6,540 nucleotides of DNA from CAYGZQ01 sp964354375 [NCBI: uncultured Planctomycetota bacterium] (GCA_964354375.1 CAYGZQ010000113.1:1-6540), one strand, 5' to 3'. Shown: positions 1-6,027, numbered from the stretch's first letter. Made by a program: numbers and translations. The notes: a model not told the origin generated them from the letters alone.

Positions 1-879
1 TGCGATTTCGTTCGTTTCGGTGTTGATCAGCCATATGCCGCTCAGATAGTCATCCGTGCCCGTCCAAGTCCAGTCCAGATTCGATGCAAACATGGCCGTC
101 AGTGATTCCTCCGGCGACCACTCTATGAAGTCGTGTTCATAGCGCCAACTGCCGTATACCGTCTCTATCTGGGCGATCCGCCCCAGTCTGGGTTCAGTCT
201 GAAGCACATCAATCATCGTGACTTCTGTGTCTGGCGAAATGTCGAATCGGTAATGCACCTCTTCCGAGTTAACGAGGAGCGTGCCGCATGACGTGCAATG
301 GATCGTCTCAGGCATAGCACTGACTGGCGCCTGATCCGTGACTTCCCTGTTATCAGTGTCTATTTCCCAGATAAGGCCGCTGTCTCTGTGAACCGTCGTC
401 TCAGCTGATCCGCCGTTGAGTTCACCTACCCTCGGCCAGCCCCAACCGAGCACGTAGAGCTTCGTCTCGTCGTCTGACAACGTTATTCCCCTCATGGGGT
501 AGTCGGTTCCGAGAGTGATTGTGTCTACGATTTGATGTGTTGCACAGTCGAACACGTATACGCCGGACTGCCCCCAATCAGCGAATGATAGATAAAGCAG
601 ACCGTTCGCATCCGGCCCTGTGGCGTCATAGACAGGCAAAATCACATGTTCCTCAGTATTCCAGTTTCCGGACTCGTCTTCCCACAGGCGGAGCAGGCCG
701 TTAGCTCTCATCACTACCCAGTATTCACCGGGCTGAGGGCTTTCGAGGATTCTGTCCGGTTCTCTGTCTGTCAAGGCGATCTCGCAGAGAATCTCAGCGG
801 ACACGGAAGTGCACAGTAAAAGGAACAGACCCAGCACTGAAAATGCTCTCGCGAGGCCGGCAATTCGTGAGGAGTTCAT
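1..879 (-). CDS. Secreted beta-propeller-like protein, 3' end cut by window edge
   Basis: Reading the minus strand from an ATG at 879 gives an uninterrupted frame of 293 codons to base 1, so the C-terminus lies outside the window. The start has a Shine-Dalgarno sequence AGGAG (about 890-894) 10 nt upstream and a strong promoter behind it. Residues 1-28 form a signal peptide: Arg5 and Arg11, a hydrophobic core (LGLFLLLC, 16-23), and a VSA|E cleavage site after residue 28, so the protein should be exported. The mature part has recurring short blocks typical of WD40/YVTN-like propellers: YWVVMRANGLLRLW, GLLYLSF, GVYVFDC, TKLYVLGWGW, GLIWEID and GIWLINTET, interleaved with acidic turns such as LSDDETK and WSPEES. 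No catalytic motif is visible. A CTSCG motif lies near residues 202-206. The fold assignment is inferred from block pattern only, and the exact family is unknown. Confidence 0.8.
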   Translation of the reverse strand, partial: MNSSRIAGLARAFSVLGLFLLLCTSVSAEILCEIALTDREPDRILESPQPGEYWVVMRANGLLRLWEDESGNWNTEEHVILPVYDATGPDANGLLYLSFADWGQSGVYVFDCATHQIVDTITLGTDYPMRGITLSDDETKLYVLGWGWPRVGELNGGSAETTVHRDSGLIWEIDTDNREVTDQAPVSAMPETIHCTSCGTLLVNSEEVHYRFDISPDTEVTMIDVLQTEPRLGRIAQIETVYGSWRYEHDFIEWSPEESLTAMFASNLDWTWTGTDDYLSGIWLINTETNEIA

Positions 880-930
880 TCCTTTTACTCTCCTGCGCAA
901 CCATTTATCCGCAACGTCGATATCCCGAGC

Positions 931-942
931 TGCCTGCAGGCA
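931..942. repeat. 12-bp perfect palindrome in the propeller-gene leader
   Basis: TGCCTGCAGGCA is a perfect 12-bp palindrome in the predicted 5' untranslated region of the minus-strand gene, about 20 nt downstream of the predicted transcription start. It could be a dimeric repressor site or an RNA hairpin, but nothing else in the window shows a second copy, so a role is only conjecture. Confidence 0.35.
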
Positions 943-959
943 TCCCTACATGTACAAGC

Positions 960-988
960 ATTATACCAAACGAGGCTTTATCAGGCAA
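960..988 (-). promoter_or_regulatory. Sigma-70-type promoter of the secreted propeller gene
   Basis: On the minus strand a -35 box TTGCCT (983-988) is followed by a 17-nt spacer and a perfect -10 box TATAAT (960-965). Transcription would start near 953 and give a leader of about 75 nt before the ATG at 879. That leader contains the 12-bp palindrome at 931-942. Spacing and -10 are ideal; the -35 matches TTGACA at four of six positions. Confidence 0.7.
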
Positions 989-1003
989 TCTTTGTATGAC
1001 CCC

Positions 1004-1081
1004 GGTAGCAGCTACCTTGCCGAGGACGGCAAGGGTAGCAGCTACCGGCATTGAGGACGGCAAGGATAGCAGCTACCGGCA
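1004..1081. repeat. Tandem palindromic repeat cluster, GGTAGCAGCTACC family
   Basis: Three copies of a short inverted repeat lie here: GGTAGCAGCTACC at 1004-1016 and 1034-1046, and GATAGCAGCTACC at 1065-1077. The last two are part of a 29-nt direct repeat (1022-1050 and 1053-1081) with one mismatch and a 31-nt period. The spacer between the first two copies also carries a small inverted repeat (TTGCC/GGCAA). A related cluster lies at 5922-5961: GGATAGCAGCTACCGG here (1064-1079) matches GGATAGCAGGTACCGG there at 15 of 16 positions. The cluster sits between two divergent genes and is best read as a dispersed intergenic repeat of unknown role. Confidence 0.8.
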
Positions 1082-1133
1082 GGGGAATCGGCGCGCCTGT
1101 CCACGCGCGACGATGCGTAGTATCATGTGGTGT

Positions 1134-1139
1134 GAGAGG
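1134..1139 (+). promoter_or_regulatory. Ribosome binding site that supports the TTG start of uvrB
   Basis: GAGAGG lies 9 nt upstream of the TTG at 1149. Neither in-frame ATG further upstream (1113 and 1125) has a purine-rich site at a suitable distance, so this site decides the start. A weak -10-like TATCAT (1121-1126) with a poor -35 (TGTCCA, 1099-1104, 16-nt spacer) would start transcription just before it, also excluding the upstream ATGs; that promoter is tentative. Confidence 0.5.
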
Positions 1140-1148
1140 TTCGATTCG

Positions 1149-3275
1149 TTGGAAGTACTGACGCGAAAATCGGGGAAGCCCTTCAGGGTCGTGAGCGAGT
1201 ATGAGCCCGCGGGGGATCAGCCCAAGGCGATCGAGGAGATTGTCGAGGGTCTGAAGCTGGGACACAGGATGCAGACCCTTCTCGGCGTGACCGGGTCGGG
1301 CAAGACCTACGCGATGGCGAAGGTGATCGAGGCCGTGCAGCGCCCGGCGCTCGTGGTGACGCACAACAAGACGCTCGGGGCGCAGCTCGCGGCCGAGTAC
1401 AAGGCGTTTTTCCCCGACAATTTCGTGGGATATTTCGTGAGCTACTACGATTACTACCAGCCGGAGGCGTATGTCCCGGAGCGGGACCTGTACATCGAGA
1501 AGGACTCCGACATCAACGAGGATGTGGACAGGATGCGTCACGCGTCCACGCAGGCGCTGCTCACGAGGAGGGACGTGATCATCGTCGCGACCGTGAGCTG
1601 CATTTACGGTCTGGGATCGCCGACCGAATATGCCGACATGTCCATGACGGTGAAGGTGAAAGAGAATGTCGAGCGTCGCGGCTTCCTTCGCAAGCTGATC
1701 GACATGCAGTATCTCCGGAACGACCTGGCGCTCGTGCGCGGCTCGTTCAGGGTCAAGGGCGACACGATCGAGCTCTATCCGGTCAACGAGGAAGTGCATG
1801 TGCGCCTGACGTTCTTCGGAGATGAGGTCGAGACCATTTCGAGACTGCATCCGGTGACCGGGGAAGTGCTGGATATTCTCGACGAGATCGCGATTTTCCC
1901 GGCGAGCCACTACGTGATCCTCCCGGAGCGGCAGGAATTGATCCTGGAGAACATCGCGAAGGAGCTCGACGTGCAGTACGAGCTCTTCAAGAAGGAGGAG
2001 AAGGAGCTTTACGCGGAGAGGCTGAAGCAGCGGACGCTTTACGATCTCGAATGCATACGGGAGCTTGGCTACTGCTCCGGGATAGAAAATTACTCGCGGC
2101 ATTTTTCGGGACGGGAGTCCGGCGAGCCGCCTGCGACGCTGGTCGAGTATTTTCCGGACGATTACCTGATGATCATCGACGAGTCGCACCAGACGATCCC
2201 GCAGCTGAACGGAATGTACAACGGGGACTACTCGCGGAAGCGGAATCTCGTGGACTACGGATTCCGTCTGCCCTGCGCGCTCGACAACCGTCCGCTCAAG
2301 TTCTCGGAATTCGAGGGTTACATCAACCAGGTGATTTTCACCACGGCGACGCCGGGACCCTACGAGCGGGCGCATTCCGACCGGACAGTGGAGCTTCTCA
2401 TCCGCCCCACGGGTCTTGTCGATCCGAAGATCGTGATTCGTCCGATCAAGTCGCAGGTCGACGACGTGATGGACGAGATATCGAAGCGCGCGGAGCTGGG
2501 GCAGAGATCGCTCATCACGACGCTGACGAAGAAGATGTCGGAGGACCTGACCGACTATCTCGAGCGGATGGGTCACAGGGTGCGATATCTTCACAGCGAG
2601 ATCGACACGTTCGACCGGGTGCGGATACTGAGAGACCTGCGCAGGGGAGATTTCGACGTGCTGGTGGGGATAAATCTTCTGAGGGAGGGACTGGACCTGC
2701 CTGAGGTCAGCCTGGTGGCGATACTCGATGCGGACAAGGCGGGATTTCTGCGCTCCGAAACATCGTTGATACAGACCATGGGACGCGCGGCGCGTCACGC
2801 CGAGGGCATGGTGATTATCTACGCCGACACGATCACGCCTGCGATCAAATCGGCCGTCGATGAGACCGACCGGCGCCGCAAGGTCCAGACGGCATACAAC
2901 GAGGAACACGGCATCACGCCGACGTCGATCACAAAGGAGATTCGCGACATCGCCTCCGACATCGAGTCCGAGGAGGCCATCGCGGCTGAGGAAGCGGGCA
3001 CGATCAATTTCGAGGGCGTCGAGCTTACGAAGGACGAGCTTCCGCAGATTATCGAGATGATCCGAAGCGAGATGCTGGCGGAGGCGAAGGACCTGAATTT
3101 CGAAAGGGCCGCGGAGCTGCGCGACGAAATCCGGTCGCTGGAGGAATACCTGCAGGGGAGGGTGGAGTCGAAGTCCGGGCGAAAGAAACGCAAGAGGCGC
3201 GCGTCGACCCCCGGTCAGGCGCGTCAGGCGAGATTGAGACGTCACAGCACGAGGAGCAGAAAATACAGGGGATAA
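1149..3275 (+). CDS. uvrB: UvrABC excinuclease subunit B (UvrB)
   Basis: UvrB is the damage-verifying helicase-like subunit of bacterial nucleotide excision repair: it is loaded by UvrA and recruits UvrC for the dual incision. From the TTG start the protein has 708 residues. Visible motifs are Walker A GVTGSGKT (46-53), the beta-hairpin YYDYYQPEAY (99-108) that inserts between DNA strands, the block YCSGIENYSRHFSGR, Walker B/motif II DESH (344-347), motif III TTATPG (398-403), LVGINLLREGLDLPEV, motif VI QTMGRAAR (542-549), and a C-terminal UVR domain (about 631-668) that contacts UvrC. The family usually has about 660-680 residues; the excess is mainly a 40-residue Lys/Arg-rich tail (669-708). 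Two positions differ from the common DKEGFLRSER block: Ala531 for Glu and Thr538 for Arg. The TTG is preferred for its GAGAGG site and because the family begins close to KPFRVVSEYEP; ATGs at 1113 or 1125 would add 12 or 8 residues. No LexA-type box was recognised upstream. Confidence 0.97.
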   Translation: MEVLTRKSGKPFRVVSEYEPAGDQPKAIEEIVEGLKLGHRMQTLLGVTGSGKTYAMAKVIEAVQRPALVVTHNKTLGAQLAAEYKAFFPDNFVGYFVSYYDYYQPEAYVPERDLYIEKDSDINEDVDRMRHASTQALLTRRDVIIVATVSCIYGLGSPTEYADMSMTVKVKENVERRGFLRKLIDMQYLRNDLALVRGSFRVKGDTIELYPVNEEVHVRLTFFGDEVETISRLHPVTGEVLDILDEIAIFPASHYVILPERQELILENIAKELDVQYELFKKEEKELYAERLKQRTLYDLECIRELGYCSGIENYSRHFSGRESGEPPATLVEYFPDDYLMIIDESHQTIPQLNGMYNGDYSRKRNLVDYGFRLPCALDNRPLKFSEFEGYINQVIFTTATPGPYERAHSDRTVELLIRPTGLVDPKIVIRPIKSQVDDVMDEISKRAELGQRSLITTLTKKMSEDLTDYLERMGHRVRYLHSEIDTFDRVRILRDLRRGDFDVLVGINLLREGLDLPEVSLVAILDADKAGFLRSETSLIQTMGRAARHAEGMVIIYADTITPAIKSAVDETDRRRKVQTAYNEEHGITPTSITKEIRDIASDIESEEAIAAEEAGTINFEGVELTKDELPQIIEMIRSEMLAEAKDLNFERAAELRDEIRSLEEYLQGRVESKSGRKKRKRRASTPGQARQARLRRHSTRSRKYRG

Positions 3276-3300
3276 ATACTCGCCCTTTTCTGCGCAGGGC

Positions 3301-3325
3301 AGATCCTGCCGCAGGATTTTCTTCT
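3301..3325 (+). terminator. Likely intrinsic terminator after uvrB
   Basis: ATCCTG (3303-3308), loop CCG and CAGGAT (3312-3317) form a perfect 6-bp stem, extendable by a G-T and an A-T pair, and it runs straight into TTTCTTCTT. It lies 27 nt after the uvrB stop codon. An alternative stem GGCAG/CTGCC (3298-3302 with 3306-3310) overlaps it. The U-tract is interrupted by C, so efficiency may be moderate. Confidence 0.55.
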
Positions 3326-3360
3326 TGGTGTTTCTTCGTGTCCTTCGTGCCTTAGTGGTT
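3321..3360. repeat. Degenerate CTTCGTG-type short tandem repeat
   Basis: Four imperfect units with a period of 9-10 nt follow each other: CTTCTTGGTG, TTTCTTCGTG, TCCTTCGTG and CCTTAGTGG. They share the core CTT(C/A/G)GTG. No reading frame or hairpin explains the tract. Very similar strings are, from memory, a frequent intergenic sequence in several uncultivated and planctomycete-like genomes; I could not check this. It lies between the uvrB terminator and the cupin gene and could overlap that gene's promoter region. Confidence 0.6.
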
Positions 3361-3402
3361 ACTTCTTGTAGTCTTCAGCAGATACGTCCCACGCAAATGA
3401 AT

Positions 3403-3406
3403 GGAG
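3403..3406 (+). promoter_or_regulatory. Ribosome binding site of the cupin gene
   Basis: GGAG lies 6 nt upstream of the ATG at 3413. The alternative in-frame ATG at 3401 would include this site in its own coding sequence and has only CGTCCCACGCAA-like sequence upstream, so 3413 is the better start. Confidence 0.6.
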
Positions 3407-3412
3407 AACGCG

Positions 3413-3739
3413 ATGGACTCAGAGAATCTCACAGGCAAGGCGATGAACCTGGCCGACATGGTCGAATATCAGGAGGGGGCGATCGTCAGTAAACAGATCA
3501 TCAAGAAGGATGCGGGGAACATCACTCTGTTCGCGTTTGACAAAGGCGAAGGTTTGAGCGAGCACACCGCGCCGTTCGATGCGGCTGTTCTTGTTGTCGA
3601 GGGGAAGGCTCAGATAATTATCTCAGGCGTGACTCATACTGTCGGCGCAGGCGAGCTCATCATCATGCCCGCCAACAAACCTCACGCTCTCAAGGCGCCG
3701 GAGAGAATCAAGATGATGCTCGTCATGATAAAGAGCTGA
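3413..3739 (+). CDS. Small single-domain cupin protein
   Basis: The product has 108 residues and is a one-domain cupin (Cupin_2 type), a small beta-barrel that usually binds a metal or small ligand in the cytoplasm. The first cupin motif is degenerate: G-x-x-L-S-E-H51-T-A53-P-F-D-A57, where only the first His of the HxH pair is present and the usual Glu is replaced by Ala; Gly64 closes the motif. The second motif, G80-E-L-I-I-M-P86-A-N-K-P-H91, is intact. Canonical cupins use three His and one Glu, so metal binding may be altered or lost, although the HTAP form recurs in a cupin subgroup I recall. No signal peptide or membrane segment is present. The substrate is unknown, and neither neighbour suggests one. 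An ATG at 3401 would add four residues. Confidence 0.88.
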   Translation: MDSENLTGKAMNLADMVEYQEGAIVSKQIIKKDAGNITLFAFDKGEGLSEHTAPFDAAVLVVEGKAQIIISGVTHTVGAGELIIMPANKPHALKAPERIKMMLVMIKS

Positions 3740-3741
3740 GG

Positions 3742-5628
3742 TCAGTCCCAGACGACAGCGCTCAGCCAGGCGGTGAAATCCTGCGCGACGGCCACATTGC
3801 CCGCCGCATTGGGATGCGAGTCGTCCGGAGCGGCCTGATAGTCGTACCTGAGGCAGTTGAAGTCGCCGCTCAAGGGATCGTTTCCGGCAAGGATGTTGAA
3901 GACATCATAGGCGACGAGATTGTATTCGCCGTCATCGTAGGGGCCGGTGAGCCAGTTGGCGAACTGCCTCGCGCGGGCCGCAATTGTCGGCTCCGTGTCG
4001 CCGGGAACCAGGGGCGGCGTGCTGAACGGTATGAACAGCGTCTCCGGATGCGCCTGCGTGACCGACTTCACCGTGTTGTAGTAACTTTTGTAGTCGTTCA
4101 ACATTTCCTCCGACTCTATGTACGACGCGGGGAAGCAGCTTTTGAAGGCCACGATGTCGTAGTGTTCGTCCGGCGGCATCTCCCACGTGATCATGTCGTC
4201 GTAGTAGGTCGTGAACGTAATCGGCCAGTCCGGCGGATTGGTGTTGTCGCCCACCCAGCCGTCCCCGTACGTTCTGTCGTGCACCTCGAACCCGGCATCC
4301 TCGAGAAGCTCCCACATGCCGCCCTCGAAGAGGAATCCATCACCGGTCGAGTGATGAATGAAAAGGAAACGCGGCGGATGATCGGTGGGAGGCTCCCATT
4401 CCGTGCCGGCGGGGTCCACGAACGCGCGGTAGCGGAAATGCGCGGCCAGAGTGGCGGAATCCGCTCCGGTCGGGACACCGAACGGATTGGCGTATGTAAT
4501 CCCCGGCTGCGAGACCGAAATCCACACGTCGAGCGGGCCCGCAGCGATTGGAGTGACCGGCTCGTCTATCGCAAACGTACACCAGTGATTTCCGTTGTCC
4601 ACGGCGGTCATGTCGGGATGGATCGCACCCGCCCACGCGTTCGAGTAGAGATGAATCGCATAATCGCTCATGACATCCCCGCTCCCGAGCTCGGCGACCC
4701 AGTTCACGACCGAGATCTCCGCCCGGAAATTCCCGCCGCCCGACGAGCCGTCACACCACATGTCGGATGAGTCGCTTGTCACCGACAGCGCGATAGCTTC
4801 CCTCGCGTTGGCTTCGAGCGGGAAATCGTCGGGGATATTCACGGGCGGGTCGGGAGCATTTACGTTGTTCGCCCAGCGCGCGAGAATCGCGTACTGGAAC
4901 TGAACTCCGACCGCGTCGGGGAATCGAAGCTGATATCGTCGCGTGTTTGTCGATCCCGCGGTGAAAACTCCCCTGCTGTCGGGGTTATTGATCAGGTACT
5001 GGTAGACATTGTCGTCGGCGCCGAGACCGTCGCAGAAGTATTTGTAAGGATTCAGCGTGGAGGTAGGGAGGTAGTCCTTTGTGCCCAGCTTGCCCGCCTG
5101 GTAGCCGAGTATGGCGGGATCGGTGCCGTCGAATTCCGGGCGGTTCATCCATCGCGTGAATCCGTCGGCGTTCAGAAGCTGCTGCGCGGAGGTCCCGCCA
5201 TAGACAAGCGACGGGTCGAACGGATGCGCGACTCCGCCGACCCCCATCACAACCCCGCAGACATCGAAGCCGGTGAATTTCGTTGCCGACGCGAACGGGT
5301 GAGTGATGCTGATATCGATAACCAGGTCGGTGTAGCCGGAACCGTGGGTCACATCGATGATGTCAAGCCCAAGGTTGCTCGGGGGGCCGTCGATCATTCC
5401 GACCGCGTTGAGTGCGAAATTCGCGCTTCTGAGGGGGGTTGCAGATAATTGTCCATCGGGTCCGAGGGAAACCTCCCACGTGCCCCAGACCACAGGCGCA
5501 TCAGTTTGTGATTCGGAGACCTGAGCAGCGGGGAGGGTCGGGATATTTTCGTACGCTGCGCTCGAACATCCCGAACCGAGCCAGCCAAAGGCAAGCAGTA
5601 TCGCGAATGCAGTAGTTGAGTTGCGCAT
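3742..5628 (-). CDS. Probable lipoprotein with C-terminal SGNH-hydrolase-like domain
   Basis: The product has 628 residues from the ATG at 5628, preceded by a strong GGAGG (5635-5639) at 6 nt. The open frame extends to 5766, but that part runs into an intergenic palindrome and has no ribosome binding site. Residues 1-20 form a signal peptide ending in GWLGSG-C21, a slightly irregular lipobox, so the protein is probably exported and lipid-anchored. Residues 45-415 are a region I cannot name, rich in beta-strand-like and aromatic stretches (THPFASATKFTGFDVCG, LLNADGFTRWMN, TLNPYKYFCDGL). Residues 418-628 resemble SGNH/GDSL-type hydrolases: block I FIHHST with candidate Ser427, FKSCFPAS (495-502), then DDSHPNAAGN with Asp602 and His605 as the DxxH catalytic pair. 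Such enzymes are typically esterases or acyl/acetyl hydrolases; the substrate is unknown. The gene converges on the cupin with 2 nt between stop codons. A possible -10 (TATACT, 5660-5665) lacks a clear -35. Confidence 0.85.
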   Translation of the reverse strand: MRNSTTAFAILLAFGWLGSGCSSAAYENIPTLPAAQVSESQTDAPVVWGTWEVSLGPDGQLSATPLRSANFALNAVGMIDGPPSNLGLDIIDVTHGSGYTDLVIDISITHPFASATKFTGFDVCGVVMGVGGVAHPFDPSLVYGGTSAQQLLNADGFTRWMNRPEFDGTDPAILGYQAGKLGTKDYLPTSTLNPYKYFCDGLGADDNVYQYLINNPDSRGVFTAGSTNTRRYQLRFPDAVGVQFQYAILARWANNVNAPDPPVNIPDDFPLEANAREAIALSVTSDSSDMWCDGSSGGGNFRAEISVVNWVAELGSGDVMSDYAIHLYSNAWAGAIHPDMTAVDNGNHWCTFAIDEPVTPIAAGPLDVWISVSQPGITYANPFGVPTGADSATLAAHFRYRAFVDPAGTEWEPPTDHPPRFLFIHHSTGDGFLFEGGMWELLEDAGFEVHDRTYGDGWVGDNTNPPDWPITFTTYYDDMITWEMPPDEHYDIVAFKSCFPASYIESEEMLNDYKSYYNTVKSVTQAHPETLFIPFSTPPLVPGDTEPTIAARARQFANWLTGPYDDGEYNLVAYDVFNILAGNDPLSGDFNCLRYDYQAAPDDSHPNAAGNVAVAQDFTAWLSAVVWD

Positions 5629-5715
5629 TTCGCACCTCCATGGGCGGATTCCGTCCGGAAGTATAATGCACTTCCTATGCCTAATATCGACATCGGCGGA
5701 AAAGGTTGTTGAAAA

Positions 5716-5858
5716 GGACCAAGACAAGCACAATCTGTATGTGGGGCAGGCTTTCCAGCCTGCCATTCATGCAGCATCCAGAAGCGGCAGGCTGGAAAGC
5801 CTGCCCCACAAAGAGACTCTTTCAAAAAGCCCCATGTGCTTTTCTTGTCTTCAGGTCC
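5716..5858. repeat. Possible palindromic mobile repeat (MITE- or REP-like), outer inverted repeats
   Basis: A central perfect inverted repeat is flanked by a second, imperfect pair. On the left, GGACC, AAGACAAG and CACA follow each other (5716-5732). On the right, the reverse complement reads GGACC-TG-AAGACAAG-AAAA-GCACA (5835-5858). The pairs share 17 bases in order with two short insertions on the right. Together they delimit about 143 bp with no gene of its own. This resembles a non-autonomous element or a decayed long hairpin; no target-site duplication was identified. Confidence 0.5.
5740..5810. repeat. Perfect 25-bp inverted repeat with nested palindromes
   Basis: The arm 5740-5764 (beginning TGTGGGGCAGGC) is exactly reverse-complementary to 5786-5810, with a 21-nt loop between. 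Each arm is itself a hairpin: GGCAGGCT-TTCC-AGCCTGCC (5745-5764) and GGCAGGCT-GGAA-AGCCTGCC (5786-5805). The sequence can therefore fold as one long stem or two short ones. It lies about 110 nt upstream of the lipoprotein start and is not followed by a U-tract in either direction, so it is not a typical terminator. I recall this palindrome as a common intergenic repeat, often mis-translated as peptides like GWKACPT. Confidence 0.85.
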
Positions 5859-5880
5859 AGATACTCTCAGGATGAGAGGT

Positions 5881-5961
5881 CCGGTACCCAGGCCCCGGTA
5901 CCAGCTACCCTCGCTGACGCTCGGGATAGCAGGTACCGGAAAGCGGGATAGCAGGTACCGG
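5881..5961. repeat. Second cluster of the GGATAGCAG(G/C)TACCGG repeat family
   Basis: CGGGATAGCAGGTACCGG occurs twice without mismatch, at 5922-5939 and 5944-5961, with a 22-nt period. An inverted partner, CCGGTACCAGCTACCC (5895-5910), pairs with the first copy at 14 of 16 positions around the loop TCGCTGACGCTC, and a partial CCGGTACCC starts the cluster at 5881. The core differs by one base from the copy at 1064-1079, so the two clusters belong to one family. They are in the spacer between the divergent lipoprotein and fliR genes. Confidence 0.8.
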
Positions 5962-6027
5962 GAAACGGTCATCTTCGCACGAACTTAATCGATCTTAATG
6001 TGTCGGTCCGGGCCGACCCGTGCTGCC

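Noticed and set aside
1004-1081. CRISPR array
   Set aside because: There are only two or three units, the intervening sequence is itself repeated rather than unique, and no cas gene is present.
843-1148. Upstream extension of the uvrB frame to an ATG at 843
   Set aside because: The extension overlaps the divergent propeller gene, crosses its promoter and the tandem repeat, and adds about 100 residues not found in UvrB.
1085-1148. SOS (LexA) box upstream of uvrB
   Set aside because: Neither a CTG-N10-CAG nor a GAAC-N4-GTTC pattern could be found close to the start.
2051-2704. A 217-codon plus-strand frame inside uvrB
   Set aside because: It is an alternate frame within the helicase motifs of uvrB, with no ribosome binding site or recognisable domain.
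981-3245. A 754-codon open frame on the minus strand opposite uvrB
   Set aside because: It is an antisense shadow of a clear uvrB in GC-rich DNA: the translation is rich in Arg, Leu and His, shows no domain, and its start region runs into the repeat cluster.
5662-5667. Plus-strand TATAAT as a promoter
   Set aside because: There is no -35 at a suitable distance and no plus-strand gene until fliR, more than 350 nt away.
5629-5766. Extension of the lipoprotein frame to an ATG at 5766
   Set aside because: It would place 46 residues translated from a palindromic repeat in front of a good signal peptide; the ATG at 5628 has a strong GGAGG.
5394-5972. A 192-codon open frame on the minus strand through the repeat region
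   Set aside because: Most of it is translation of two intergenic repeats, and the rest is an out-of-frame reading of the lipoprotein's N-terminus.
5984-5999. Direct repeat CTTAAT-CGAT-CTTAAT just upstream of fliR as an operator
   Set aside because: Two 6-mers ten bases apart in AT-rich sequence are weak evidence, and no further copy or promoter alignment supports a binding site.
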